Shown here one piece after another: positions 8,439 to 17,147 of a stretch of 64,000 nucleotides of DNA (position 1 is its first letter; each line of letters begins with the position of its first letter). The translations under genes were made by a program, and so were the position numbers. Below the pieces are notes generated by a model. It had not been told where the DNA came from, ran no database searches, and saw only the letters and a list, made by a program, of their open reading frames with translations. The DNA is taken from the NCBI RefSeq assembly GCF_003033885.1, contig NZ_CP024081.1, positions 556,956 through 620,955 of the forward strand. Reading direction: 5' to 3'. The DNA is from Pseudomonas rhizophila. GTDB lineage: Bacteria; Pseudomonadota; Gammaproteobacteria; Pseudomonadales; Pseudomonadaceae.

Positions 8439-9532
8439 TTGAAAGCTCCGGCGTGACCGACGACGGCGCCCTGGCGGTCGATGGCGAAGACTTCGACCTG
8501 GACCTGGGCTGGTACGATGCCGCGAGCGAAGGCCAAGGCGTGTTCGCAGACTGCGTCGCCGAGGGCGATGCCAGCGGCGCTGGCCATCGCCAGGGCTTGC
8601 TGGCTGGTGTTGGCCTGGCGAATGCCTTGCTGCAATGCCTCATCGGCACCGATGGCGGCTGCCCATTGCGCCAGTTGTGGCAGGTCGATACTTGAATGAC
8701 GGCTGTGCAGGTCCATGTGACCGGCGGCCAATTTGCTGATTTTGCCAAAGCCGCCACAGAGGCTGAGTTTCTCCACGGGCACCTTGCGCACATGCTTGAG
8801 CACCGCCCCGACAAAATCGCCCATTTCGATCAGGGCGATTTCCGGCAGGTTGTAGACCCGGCGCATGGTGTCTTCGCTGGCGTTGCCGGTGCAGGCGGCG
8901 ATGTGCAGGTAACCGTTGGTTTTCGCCACGTCGATGCCCTGGTGGATCGAGGCAATGTAGGCCGCGCAGGAGAATGGTCGGACGATGCCGCTGGTGCCGA
9001 GGATCGACAGGCCGCCGAGGATCCCCAGCCGGGGATTCATGGTTTTCAGCGCCAGCGCTTCGCCGCCCTCAACGTTGACCGTGACCTCGAAGCCGCCGGC
9101 ATACCCGGCTTGCTCGGCCAGCCGTCCCAGGTGGTCGCCGATCATTTTACGTGGTACCGGATTGATCGCCGGCTCACCGACGTCCAATACCAATCCTGGC
9201 CGCGTCACGGTGCCCACGCCACGCCCGGCAATGAAGCGCACCCCAGGCTCGGCTGTCAGCCGCACTTGGGAAAACAGCAGCGCGCCGTGGGTCACGTCCG
9301 GGTCATCGCCGGCGTCCTTGATCGTCCCGGCTTCGGCGCCTTGCTCGGTCAGGCGGCAGAATTCCAGGCGCATCTGCACGTGCTTGCCTTTGGGCAGCAC
9401 GATCTCCACGGCATCGGCCTGGATGCCGCAAAGCAGCAGCCGGGCGGCCGCCAGACTGGTGGCGGTGGCGCAACTGCCGGTGGTCAGGCCGCTGCGCAGG
9501 GGCGCGGGTTGTTCGGCGGTTTCGTCACGCAT
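8435..9532 (-). CDS. cbiD: Cobalt-precorrin-5B C1-methyltransferase CbiD
   Basis: 365 residues. The opening [20 protein letters not shown] and the later [17 protein letters not shown] segment identify CbiD, which methylates C1 of the corrin ring with release of the C20 fragment chemistry typical of the anaerobic pathway. In pseudomonads it replaces CobF in an otherwise aerobic-type gene set. The ATG at 9532 overlaps the cobL end by 8 bases and the gene overlaps cobK by 4 bases, so the three are translationally coupled. Nothing unusual is seen in length or motifs. Confidence 0.95.
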   Translation of the reverse strand: MRDETAEQPAPLRSGLTTGSCATATSLAAARLLLCGIQADAVEIVLPKGKHVQMRLEFCRLTEQGAEAGTIKDAGDDPDVTHGALLFSQVRLTAEPGVRFIAGRGVGTVTRPGLVLDVGEPAINPVPRKMIGDHLGRLAEQAGYAGGFEVTVNVEGGEALALKTMNPRLGILGGLSILGTSGIVRPFSCAAYIASIHQGIDVAKTNGYLHIAACTGNASEDTMRRVYNLPEIALIEMGDFVGAVLKHVRKVPVEKLSLCGGFGKISKLAAGHMDLHSRHSSIDLPQLAQWAAAIGADEALQQGIRQANTSQQALAMASAAGIALGDAVCEHALAFARGIVPAQVQVEVFAIDRQGAVVGHAGAFK

Positions 9533-10736
9533 CGAAGGGTTTGACCAGGTCGAGCAAGGTGATGGGCAATGCCTGGCGCCAGGTGTCGAACTCGCCCAAT
9601 GGCTGGGCCTGGGCGATGTGGATACGGGTCAGTTCGCCGCCATGAAGTTCGCGCCAGTTCATCAGCGTCATCTCGCTCTGCAGCGTCACGGCGTTGGCCA
9701 CCAGCCGTCCGCCGGGCTTGAGTCGAGCCCAGCAAGCGTCGAGCACGCCCTCGCGGGTTACGCCGCCGCCGATGAATACCGCGTCCGGCGGCTCCAGTCC
9801 TTCCAGAGCCTGCGGTGCCCGCCCGCGGATCAGTTGCAGACCGGGCACGCCTAGGGTGTCGCGGTTTCGTTCGATCAACCCTTGGCGGCCTTCGTCGGCC
9901 TCGATGGCCAGGGCTCGGCAACTGGGGTGGGCGCGCATCCATTCGATACCGATGGAGCCGCTGCCCGCCCCCACATCCCAGAGCAATTCACCGGGCATCG
10001 GGGCCAGACGGGCGAGGGTAATGGCGCGCACGTCACGTTTGGTGAGCTGGCCGTCATGTTCAAACGCAGTGTCCGGCAAACCGGCCAGGCGCGACAGGCG
10101 CAACGCCGAGGGTTCGGCGCGGCATTCGATGGCGATCAGGTTCAGGTCCGCGACGGTGGGATCGGACCATTGTGCCGCACAGCTTTCGATCCGCCGTTCG
10201 GCGGCGCCGCCCAGATGTTCGAGCACGGTCATGGGGCTGGGGCCGAAGCCGCGCTCGCGAAGTAGCGCCGCCACGGCGGCAGGACTGTGGCGGTCGTTGC
10301 TCAGCAGCAACAGCCGGACGCCTGTGGATAAGTGAGCGCTGAGTGCCGCCAGGGGCCGTGCCACCAGCGACAGGGTGACCACCTCCTGCAAGGGCCAACC
10401 CATGCGGGCCGCCGCCAGCGAACAGGACGATGGCGCTGGAATGACCCGCATCTGCTCGCCAGGCAGGTGTTTGGCGAGGCTGGCGCCTACGCCATAGAAC
10501 ATGGGATCGCCGCTGGCCAGCACGCACACGGGGTCTCCGCGCCGTGCCAGCAGCGGTTCGAGGGAAAATGGACTGGGCCACAGCTCCCGTTCACCGCGGA
10601 TGCACAGCGGCAATAGCGCCAACTGGCGCTCACTGCCCAGAATACGCGAGGCCTGCAGCAAAGCGTGGCGAGCCGCTCGGCCCAGGCCCTTGAAGCCGTC
10701 TTCACCGATGCCCACTACGGTCAGCCAGGGGGTCAT
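9525..10736 (-). CDS. cobL: Precorrin-6Y C5,15-methyltransferase (decarboxylating), CbiE-CbiT fusion
   Basis: 403 residues. The N-terminal half (to about residue 205) is a tetrapyrrole methylase of CbiE type: [16 protein letters not shown] at the start and [18 protein letters not shown] for S-adenosylmethionine binding. The C-terminal half is CbiT-like: [19 protein letters not shown], then the Rossmann glycine loop [17 protein letters not shown] and the acidic residues of [10 protein letters not shown]. The enzyme adds methyl groups at C5 and C15 and decarboxylates the C12 acetate. It is first in the leftward cob operon, with a GGAAC ribosome site about 7 bases from the ATG. Confidence 0.95.
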   Translation of the reverse strand: MTPWLTVVGIGEDGFKGLGRAARHALLQASRILGSERQLALLPLCIRGERELWPSPFSLEPLLARRGDPVCVLASGDPMFYGVGASLAKHLPGEQMRVIPAPSSCSLAAARMGWPLQEVVTLSLVARPLAALSAHLSTGVRLLLLSNDRHSPAAVAALLRERGFGPSPMTVLEHLGGAAERRIESCAAQWSDPTVADLNLIAIECRAEPSALRLSRLAGLPDTAFEHDGQLTKRDVRAITLARLAPMPGELLWDVGAGSGSIGIEWMRAHPSCRALAIEADEGRQGLIERNRDTLGVPGLQLIRGRAPQALEGLEPPDAVFIGGGVTREGVLDACWARLKPGGRLVANAVTLQSEMTLMNWRELHGGELTRIHIAQAQPLGEFDTWRQALPITLLDLVKPFDA

Positions 10737-10871
10737 CTCTGTTCCTCGAATGGATAGGTTTGATCGGCGGGCTTGTTGCGCACGCGAACCGGGCCGCCAT
10801 CATACCGTGCGCCTTCGGTTATGGCGTGGGCCGTTGGGAGCCTGCCGGCGTGCGGCACCGATTCAGACAGA

Positions 10872-10973
10872 CCGCTTCGCGAGCAGGCTCGCTCCCACAG
10901 TTTTGATCGGGGGAGGCACAAGGTCTGTGTTTGCCACAGGTCCCCTGTGGGAGCGAGCTTGCTCGCGATGGCG
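10872..10973. repeat. REP pair between cobL and the zeta-like gene
   Basis: An inverse REP (CGCGAGCAGGCTCGCTCCCA at about 10878-10897) and a direct REP (GTGGGAGCGAGCTTGCTCGC at 10947-10966), about 45 bases apart. A further degenerate piece lies at about 10833. Nothing else is seen in the 277 bases between cobL and the zeta-like gene except the cobL promoter region. Confidence 0.85.
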
Positions 10974-11013
10974 CCGGCACATTCAACATCACCGTCTCAA
11001 GCAGGCAGCCGAT

Positions 11014-11919
11014 TCATCGGTAGACGTATTTGAGGATATAGGCATACAGATCGTTGTAGACCGAGTCGGGTACGTGTTCAGCATGGGGCTGGGTCTTGAG
11101 CAGTGTCAGGTGGCACTCCTTTACCATTTCTTCGCGGTCGCCGATGAGGTGGAGGCGGTTGTTGGTGATGATCTCGAAGGCATTTGCATAAACCACCTTC
11201 GGTCCCGCGATGAGCAAAGTCCCGTCCGGATCGAGGGTATAGGTGCTTTGGGTGCGCAGGATCCGTTCCTTCAAAGGGCCGAACCCGCGCTCGTACAAGC
11301 ATATCTGCGAGCCGCTGACTGCTTTGGCCGCCGTCTCGATAGCCAGCAGGGTCGGCTGGGCGTTGCCCAGGCTGGCATTGAGCGCCGATAGCGTGACGAA
11401 CCTTTCCAGCTCCTGTTTTTCCAGGCTTCTGAGGGCTCTTTTGATACTCGATAGATGAGCGAACTCTTTTTTGCAGGCGATGATGTGGGTTTCCAGCTGA
11501 TAGCCCGCTGCCGTGGCCATCGCCGGGAAGGCCGCGAAATCGATGCTATCGAACGCGCATTCCATGATGATGTTGTATTTTTTCCTGAACGCCTCTGCGA
11601 AGATTTTCGAGCAAACCTCTCGAACAAAGGCCTCTGTATGCTCATAAGCATGCAGCACACCGCGTTTGATCATTTCGGCGTAGTGAGGGTGTTTTTCCCG
11701 GTACTCGGGCAGGTACAGGCGCACATGATTGTCGTAGCGTTGGGAGGGCAGGAGGCTTTTTTCCAGCAGATAGGTTTTACCCGATCCCTGCGATCCGGCG
11801 ACGATCAGCATTTTGGGGACGGACTCGACCGTAATGCCATTGAACAGCGTGTCGGTGATTCCGGTGAATGCGGTCGTGACCTGTTCCGGGGTGTAGGCGT
11901 AATTCGATGTGTGTGGCAT
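11014..11919 (-). CDS. Zeta-toxin-like P-loop kinase, orphan
   Basis: 301 residues. A Walker A motif (VAGSQGSGKTYLLEKS) is followed by LPEYREKHPHYAEM, which aligns with the HP region of zeta toxins, and by NIIMECAFDSIDFAAFP and AGYQLETHIIA, matching the family core. Zeta toxins phosphorylate UDP-N-acetylglucosamine and block wall synthesis. The usual catalytic Asp two residues before the aromatic (zeta D67) is replaced by Pro, with Glu next to it (LPEYR), so activity is uncertain. The arginine pair after SIKRALRSLEK...ERFVTLSALN looks kept. No epsilon-like antitoxin ORF is found on either side. Base composition is lower in GC than the flanking cob genes and REPs lie on both sides, suggesting insertion. 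Confidence 0.75.
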   Translation of the reverse strand: MPHTSNYAYTPEQVTTAFTGITDTLFNGITVESVPKMLIVAGSQGSGKTYLLEKSLLPSQRYDNHVRLYLPEYREKHPHYAEMIKRGVLHAYEHTEAFVREVCSKIFAEAFRKKYNIIMECAFDSIDFAAFPAMATAAGYQLETHIIACKKEFAHLSSIKRALRSLEKQELERFVTLSALNASLGNAQPTLLAIETAAKAVSGSQICLYERGFGPLKERILRTQSTYTLDPDGTLLIAGPKVVYANAFEIITNNRLHLIGDREEMVKECHLTLLKTQPHAEHVPDSVYNDLYAYILKYVYR

Positions 11920-12324
11920 ATCCTGATGTCCTTATCAAAGATTCCCATGAAGTGAAGTGAGTGGTTGCCCTTTGAATAAAGCGGGGTTTTGCGGCTTGTT
12001 CAAATGAGCATGTGTTCCAAGATATGTGCCTGTTTTTTAAGGTAAAAATCCCTACATGGAAGGCGCCGGAAACTTACGTCAGCGTGCCTGACACCGAACC
12101 CCTTTGGCGGGCTTGCTCGCGAAGGCGTTGGCACATTCAACATCACCCTTTCAGGTGGACCGCTATCGCGAACAGGCTCGCTCCCCCCGTTTTGTGGCCG
12201 TGATCGGCTCCCTGGCGCAGCGCGATGCCCGCAATCCGACCAGCAAGCTTTTCATGCCCCCCGGCAAAGCAGGCATAATGGCGGGCCTTCGCCGTTGCGG
12301 CGTGCCTTATCGACCGGTTTGCCC
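11920..12324. other. Intergenic region upstream of zeta-like gene and cobG, with degenerate REP pair
   Basis: No credible gene is seen in these 405 bases. The side next to the zeta-like start is AT-rich and probably carries its promoter; AAGGACATCAGGAT just before its ATG supplies a ribosome site. A degenerate REP pair lies at 12101-12189 (GGCGGGCTTGCTCGCGAAGG and CTATCGCGAACAGGCTCGCT). The cobG promoter should lie to the right. No cobalamin riboswitch with a recognisable B12 box was found. Confidence 0.6.
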
Positions 12325-13644
12325 TTGAACGAACGTCCATCATCCAGCGTCATACGCCCCTCGGGTTGTCCGGGGTTGCTGCGTGTCGTCCAGGCGCTGG
12401 ACGGAGGGATCTGCCGGATCAAGCTCGACGGTGGTTCCATCCAGGCGGATCAGGCCGACGCCGTGGCGTTGGCGGCCGAGCGGTTCGCCGGTGGCGTCAT
12501 CGAGGCGACCAACCGCGCCAACCTGCAAATCCGTGGGATTGGGCCCCAGCACGATGCGTTGATCGAGCCCTTGCTGAACGCCGGACTTGGCCCCCGCAAA
12601 CTAGCCGGCGATGACGTGCGCAACCTGATGCTCAGCCCCACGGCCGGGATCGACCGGCAGATGCTGCTCGATACCCGTCCGTTGGCCGCGCGGATTCTTT
12701 TCACCCTGCAAACCCATGAACGCTTCCATGAGCTGTCGGCCAAGTTCGCCGTGCAATTGGACGGCGGGGAAGGGTTGGCGATGCTTGAACATCACCATGA
12801 CCTGTGGCTCTCGGCGCTGGTTCGCAACGGCGAACCGTGGCTGGCCTTCGGGCTGGCCGGCACCCCGCTGGATAAGCCGGACGGCGCTGTGCGCCTGGCC
12901 CAGGGACATGATTTGGTGGTAGCGGTGCTGGAGTTGTTTCTCGACCTGGCCCGTCCCGACCAGACGCGCATGCGTCACGTGCTGGCCGAAATCCCGAGGG
13001 ATGAGTTCCTCGTCCAGTTGGCCCGCCGCGTGGCGTTGCAGCCCCCTCCGGATTGGCGGCGGGGCGAGTCCATCGACGGATTGCACATCGGCATCCATTC
13101 CCAGTACGACGACCGGGTCTACGTTGGCGCGGCGGCGCCTCTGGGCCGGCTCGACGCCGTCATGCTGCGCGCAGCGGCGCAATTGGCGCGGGACAAGGGC
13201 GACGCCAGCCTGCGTTTCAGCCCCTGGCAGAGCCTGTTGTTGCCCAACGTGCGCCGCGAGGATGCGCCCGGTGTGCGGGCGCGGCTCGAGGAGTTGGGGC
13301 TGTTGTGCTCGCTCGAGCAACCCCTGGCGCAACTCATCGCGTGTACCGGCTCCAGTGGCTGTGGCAAAGCCCTGGCCGACACCAAGGCCGATGCTCGTCA
13401 ATTGGCCGAGCTGCTGCAACGCCAGGGCCGTGCCCTGAAGATCCATCTCTCGGGCTGTCCGCGTTCCTGCGCAGCGGCCCATGTCGCGCCCGCCACCTTG
13501 CTGGCGGTCGCCCCCGGTCGTTACGACCTGTATTTTCGCGATGCGACGCTGCCGGGTTTCGGCGCGTTGCAGGCGCACGATCTAACTATTGAAGCGCTCG
13601 GCCACTGGCTCGACGCTCGCCCCCGGAGCCCCCTTGATGCTTGA
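12325..13644 (+). CDS. cobG: Precorrin-3B synthase CobG
   Basis: 439 residues from the TTG at 12325 (LNERPSSSVIRPSGCPGLLR), chosen because homologues begin at this conserved stretch; the next upstream start at 12295 would add ten unconserved residues. It belongs to the sulfite/nitrite reductase fold: IACTGSSGCGKALADT and HLSGCPRSCAAAH carry the four cysteines for the 4Fe-4S cluster. CobG uses oxygen to hydroxylate precorrin-3A, the step that marks the aerobic cobalamin pathway. It is first in the rightward operon and overlaps cobH by 8 bases. It faces away from cobL, with the zeta-like gene between. Confidence 0.94.
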   Translation: MNERPSSSVIRPSGCPGLLRVVQALDGGICRIKLDGGSIQADQADAVALAAERFAGGVIEATNRANLQIRGIGPQHDALIEPLLNAGLGPRKLAGDDVRNLMLSPTAGIDRQMLLDTRPLAARILFTLQTHERFHELSAKFAVQLDGGEGLAMLEHHHDLWLSALVRNGEPWLAFGLAGTPLDKPDGAVRLAQGHDLVVAVLELFLDLARPDQTRMRHVLAEIPRDEFLVQLARRVALQPPPDWRRGESIDGLHIGIHSQYDDRVYVGAAAPLGRLDAVMLRAAAQLARDKGDASLRFSPWQSLLLPNVRREDAPGVRARLEELGLLCSLEQPLAQLIACTGSSGCGKALADTKADARQLAELLQRQGRALKIHLSGCPRSCAAAHVAPATLLAVAPGRYDLYFRDATLPGFGALQAHDLTIEALGHWLDARPRSPLDA

Positions 13645-14263
13645 TTACATCCGCGACGGTCAGGAGATCTATCGCAACTCCTTCGCGATCATTCGCGCCG
13701 AAGCCAACCTGGCGCGCATTCCGGCCGACTTGGAAAAACTCGCGGTGCGGGTGATTCACGCCTGCGGCATGGTCGAGGCCGTCGATGGCCTGCAGTTTTC
13801 CGAGGGCGCCGGCACGGCGGGACGCCAGGCGCTGGCCGCCGGTGCGCCGATCCTGTGCGATGCGCGGATGGTCAGCGAAGGCGTGACCCGGGCTCGCCTG
13901 CCAGCGAACAATCCGGTGATCTGTACCTTGCGCGACGAGAGCGTGCCGGCGTTGGCCCTTGAATTGGGCAACACCCGTTCGGCGGCCGCCCTGGAGCTTT
14001 GGCGTCCGCATCTGGAAGGCAGTGTCGTGGTGATCGGCAACGCGCCGACCGCGCTGTTCTACCTGTTGGAAATGCTCGATGCCGGCGCGCCGAAACCGGC
14101 ACTGATCCTGGGCTTCCCGGTGGGCTTCGTCGGGGCCGCCGAGTCCAAGGCGATGCTGGCAGCCAACAGCCGTGGCGTGCCGTTCGTGATCATGCAAGGC
14201 CGGCTCGGCGGCAGCGCCATGGCCGCCGCCGCCGTCAACGCCCTCGCTACGGAGATTGAATGA
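13637..14263 (+). CDS. cobH: Precorrin-8X methylmutase CobH
   Basis: 208 residues from the ATG at 13637 ([20 protein letters not shown]). The conserved catalytic histidine is in [11 protein letters not shown], and the substrate loop [15 protein letters not shown] and the C-terminal [15 protein letters not shown] are typical of CobH/CbiC. It moves the methyl group from C11 to C12 to make hydrogenobyrinate. It overlaps cobG by 8 bases and cobI by 4 bases (ATGA). Length and motifs are normal. Confidence 0.96.
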   Translation: MLDYIRDGQEIYRNSFAIIRAEANLARIPADLEKLAVRVIHACGMVEAVDGLQFSEGAGTAGRQALAAGAPILCDARMVSEGVTRARLPANNPVICTLRDESVPALALELGNTRSAAALELWRPHLEGSVVVIGNAPTALFYLLEMLDAGAPKPALILGFPVGFVGAAESKAMLAANSRGVPFVIMQGRLGGSAMAAAAVNALATEIE

Positions 14264-14994
14264 TGCAGCAGCCTGGACGTCTGATCGGCCTCGGCGTAGG
14301 CCCCGGTGACCCGGAACTGATTACGGTCAAGGCCCTGCGCCTGCTGCGCGAATCGCCGGTGGTGGCGTACTTTGTCGCCAAGGGCAAGAAGGGCAACGCT
14401 TTCGGCATCATCGAGGCGCATTTGCAGGAGGCGCAGACGTTGCTGCCGCTGGTCTATCCGGTGACTACCGAAGCGCTGCCGGCCCCGCTGTCCTATGAAC
14501 AGGTCATCGCCGACTTCTACGACACCGCTGCCGAGCAGTTGGCCGTGCATCTGGATGCCGGTCGTGATGTGGCGGTGATCTGCGAGGGTGATCCATTCTT
14601 CTACGGCTCCTACATGTACCTGCACGATCGCCTGGCCGAGCGCTATGACGCCGACGTGATTCCTGGCGTGTGCTCGATGCTCGGTGGCGCCTCGGTGCTG
14701 GGTGCGCCGCTGGTCTATCGCAACCAGAGCCTGTCGGTGCTCTCCGGCGTCTTGCCCCACGACGATCTCAAACGTCGCCTGGCCGACGCCGATGCGGCGG
14801 TCATCATGAAGCTGGGGCGTAACTTCCCCAAGGTCCGGCAGGTGCTCCAGGAACTGGGCCTGGACGGTCGGGCGTTGTACGTCGAGCGGGCAACCATGGC
14901 CAACCAGAAGATCGTGCCGCTGGATGAAGTCGAGCCGATGTCCTCGCCGTACTTCTCGCTGATCATCGTGCCCGGCGAACGGTGGCAGGGTTGA
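14260..14994 (+). CDS. cobI: Precorrin-2 C20-methyltransferase CobI
   Basis: 244 residues. The tetrapyrrole methylase signature [19 protein letters not shown] opens the protein, with the second S-adenosylmethionine loop in [16 protein letters not shown] and the conserved [14 protein letters not shown]. It methylates C20 of precorrin-2, committing it to the corrin branch. Two adjacent ATGs exist (14260 and 14263). The first gives the classical ATGA overlap with cobH. The stop shares one base with the cobJ ATG. Confidence 0.96.
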   Translation: MMQQPGRLIGLGVGPGDPELITVKALRLLRESPVVAYFVAKGKKGNAFGIIEAHLQEAQTLLPLVYPVTTEALPAPLSYEQVIADFYDTAAEQLAVHLDAGRDVAVICEGDPFFYGSYMYLHDRLAERYDADVIPGVCSMLGGASVLGAPLVYRNQSLSVLSGVLPHDDLKRRLADADAAVIMKLGRNFPKVRQVLQELGLDGRALYVERATMANQKIVPLDEVEPMSSPYFSLIIVPGERWQG

Positions 14995-16685
14995 TGACTT
15001 CCAAAGTGCCGGCCATTGTCATCCTCGGCCCGGGCAGTCTCGCCACCGCCCGGCGGATCCAGCAGCGCTACCCTGACGCCCTGATTCATGGCCTGAGCGG
15101 ACGGGTTGAGGGCGTGGATCGTCCCTACCACGAGTTCGGCGCGACGTTGCGCGAGCTCTACCAACAGGACACGCCGATCATCGCCCTGTGCGCGGCCGGC
15201 ATCGTCATCCGCACGCTGGCGCCGCTGCTGCTGGAAAAAGGCGTCGAGCCGCCGGTGCTGGCGGTGGCCGAGGACGGCAGCGCGGTGGTGCCGCTGCTTG
15301 GCGGGCTGGGCGGGGTCAATGTCATGGCCCGTGATATCGCCACAGCACTGCAAGTCACCCCGGCGATCACCACCAGCGGTGAATTGCGTTTTGGCACTTG
15401 CCTGCTCAATCCGCCGAGTGGCTACAGCCTCGGCGATCTGGAGCAAGGTAAGCGTTTTGTCTCCGATCTGCTGGCAGGTGAATCGGTGCGCATCGAAGGC
15501 GCCGCGCCGTGGCTGGCTCAGGCGCAGTTACCCGAGGATGAACGGGCACGGTTGGCGATCCGTATCGACAGTGCTGCGGGTACACCGGCGGCGGATGAGC
15601 TGCGTATTTATCCGCGCAATGTGCTGGTGGCGTTGAGTGCAGGGGCGTCGGCGGACATCGGCGCGATACTGGAGCAGGCCGGCCTCGCGCCGCAGTCGCT
15701 GGCGTGCCTGTTGGCGGCGGACAGCGACATGGCCCGTCCTGAGCTGCACGAAACGGCATCGGCCTTGGGTGTGCCGCTGCGTTTTGCCGCAACCAATGGC
15801 AACCTCGAAACAGGGTTGAGCGATGCCCTCGGCCAACCGGCATCGCTACAGGTCATGGGCAGCCATGCCATCGCCGTGGCCGAGCAGCCCCTCGACCCCG
15901 AACAGATCGGCCGCCCGCGCGGGCGTCTTGCCGTGATCGGCCTTGGCCCCGGCGCTGCCGAGTTGATGGTGCCGGCCGTGCGCGCCGAACTCGACCGTGC
16001 CACCGATGTGCTGGGCTACGAAACCTACGTGCGCATGGCCGGTCCCTTCCGGCCCGATCAGGTGCAGCACTGCACCGACAACCGCGAGGAAATGCAGCGT
16101 GCCCGTCATGCCTTCGAGCTGGCAGCCCAAGGGCGATCCGTGGTGGTGGTGTCGTCCGGCGATCCAGGCGTGTTCGCCATGGCCGCCGCGGTGCTCGAAG
16201 CGCTGCACGAGTCGACGGATGCCCATTGGCATAGCGTCGACCTGCAAATCCTTCCGGGCGTCTCGGCTTCCCTCGCCACCGCCGCCCAGGCCGGTGCGCC
16301 GCTGGGTCATGATTTTTGCGTGATGTCGCTGTCGGACAATCTCAAACCGTGGTCGATCATCGAGAAACGCCTGGATCTGGCGGCTGAAGCAGACCTGGCC
16401 CTGGCGTTCTACAACCCGATCTCCCGTTCCCGACCGTGGCAGCTGGGGCGAGCGCTGGAGATCGTTGCGCAACATCGCACGCCGCACACGCCGGTGGTGT
16501 TGGGGCGTGATATCGGTCGTCCGGGCCAGACCCTACGGGTCACGACATTGGGACAGTTGACCCCGGACCAGGTGGACATGCGCACCATGGTGCTGATCGG
16601 TTCCTCCACCACGTGTGTATTCCCGCGCGCCGAAGGGGGCGACTGGGTGTACACGCCGCGTTGGTATGGCAGCAAACCGCTCTGA
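14994..16685 (+). CDS. cobJ: CbiG/CobE-CobJ fusion: precorrin-3B C17-methyltransferase
   Basis: 563 residues from the ATG at 14994. The first ~310 residues are CbiG-like: AIVILGPGSLATARRIQQ, LCAAGIVIRTLAPLL and VPLLGGLGGVNVMARDIA belong to the CbiG N-terminal and middle parts, and VLVALSAGASADIGAILEQA matches the CbiG C-terminal/CobE domain. The last ~250 residues are the methylase: RLAVIGLGPGAAELMVPAV, VVSSGDPGVFAMAAAV and PGVSASLATAAQAGAPLGHD. CobJ methylates C17 and contracts the ring. CbiG in anaerobic organisms opens the lactone and releases acetaldehyde. Fusion of the two is known in pseudomonads. Last gene of the operon; a hairpin follows. Confidence 0.94.
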   Translation: MTSKVPAIVILGPGSLATARRIQQRYPDALIHGLSGRVEGVDRPYHEFGATLRELYQQDTPIIALCAAGIVIRTLAPLLLEKGVEPPVLAVAEDGSAVVPLLGGLGGVNVMARDIATALQVTPAITTSGELRFGTCLLNPPSGYSLGDLEQGKRFVSDLLAGESVRIEGAAPWLAQAQLPEDERARLAIRIDSAAGTPAADELRIYPRNVLVALSAGASADIGAILEQAGLAPQSLACLLAADSDMARPELHETASALGVPLRFAATNGNLETGLSDALGQPASLQVMGSHAIAVAEQPLDPEQIGRPRGRLAVIGLGPGAAELMVPAVRAELDRATDVLGYETYVRMAGPFRPDQVQHCTDNREEMQRARHAFELAAQGRSVVVVSSGDPGVFAMAAAVLEALHESTDAHWHSVDLQILPGVSASLATAAQAGAPLGHDFCVMSLSDNLKPWSIIEKRLDLAAEADLALAFYNPISRSRPWQLGRALEIVAQHRTPHTPVVLGRDIGRPGQTLRVTTLGQLTPDQVDMRTMVLIGSSTTCVFPRAEGGDWVYTPRWYGSKPL

Positions 16686-16693
16686 TAAAACCC

Positions 16694-16713
16694 GGCGGCC
16701 CGCCTGGGCCGCC
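16694..16713 (+). terminator. Hairpin after cobJ, possible terminator
   Basis: Perfect 8-base stem GGCGGCCC / GGGCCGCC with a 4-base loop, 9 bases after the cobJ stop. The following sequence (TCTATCTG) is only weakly T-rich, so it may be a partial or factor-assisted terminator. It would end the cobG-H-I-J transcript. Confidence 0.6.
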
Positions 16714-17147
16714 TCTATCTGACTTCGTCATGTTCGAGACTTCGTGGGTACAGGACGTCCCGCTGTTTGACGCTGTAGACGTCGCGAATACCTGTTTGTT
16801 TGAATAATGAAATAAATATTCGATGCGCGAGCGCTAAGTCATTGTGTTCGGAAACTTATTGAATTCCTTGTGAGTTGAACAACGTTCGAAGTGTGGGCTA
16901 TGTTTGCTTCCGCTTTGAAATTGATTGGGACTGTAAAGTGCTGTTTGCGGCCTGAGTGAACGCTGTTGTTGGGGCGCACTGGGGATGGCTGCTACTTATC
17001 TATTGCAGGAGAGAGCGCGCAACTTCTCCTGACAAGATTATTTCTTTGGATGACTTGATGCAGAGGCTGCCCGAGTGCTTGGAAGCGCTTGTCGGCGGTC
17101 ATCGTGCAAGGCTGTCCTGTTATATACGATAAATGGAAGTATTGTTT
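16714..17147. other. AT-rich leader region upstream of the LifA-like toxin gene
   Basis: No gene is found in these 434 bases. Base composition drops clearly below that of the cob genes, with the most AT-rich run at about 16785-16822 (AATAATGAAATAAATATTC). This region probably carries the toxin promoter and a long 5' leader. No repeat of the REP type and no mobile-element end is seen. The last bases hold the ribosome site GGAAG at 17135-17139. Confidence 0.55.
17131..17140 (+). promoter_or_regulatory. Candidate Rsm-like motif overlapping the toxin ribosome site
   Basis: AAATGGAAGT matches 7 of 10 positions of the recalled RsmA/CsrA consensus ACARGGATGT, including the GGA core. It overlaps the GGAAG Shine-Dalgarno that sits 8 bases before the ATG at 17148. 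Ribosome sites contain GGA by nature, so the match alone is weak evidence. RetS, which acts through Gac/Rsm, is encoded nearby. Confidence 0.3.

Noticed and set aside
10872..12189. Insertion sequence carrying the zeta-like gene
   Set aside because: REPs flank the gene but no transposase, terminal inverted repeats or target duplication were found.
11920..12324. Cobalamin riboswitch upstream of cobG
   Set aside because: No B12 box or matching stem could be recognised by eye; a covariance search would decide.
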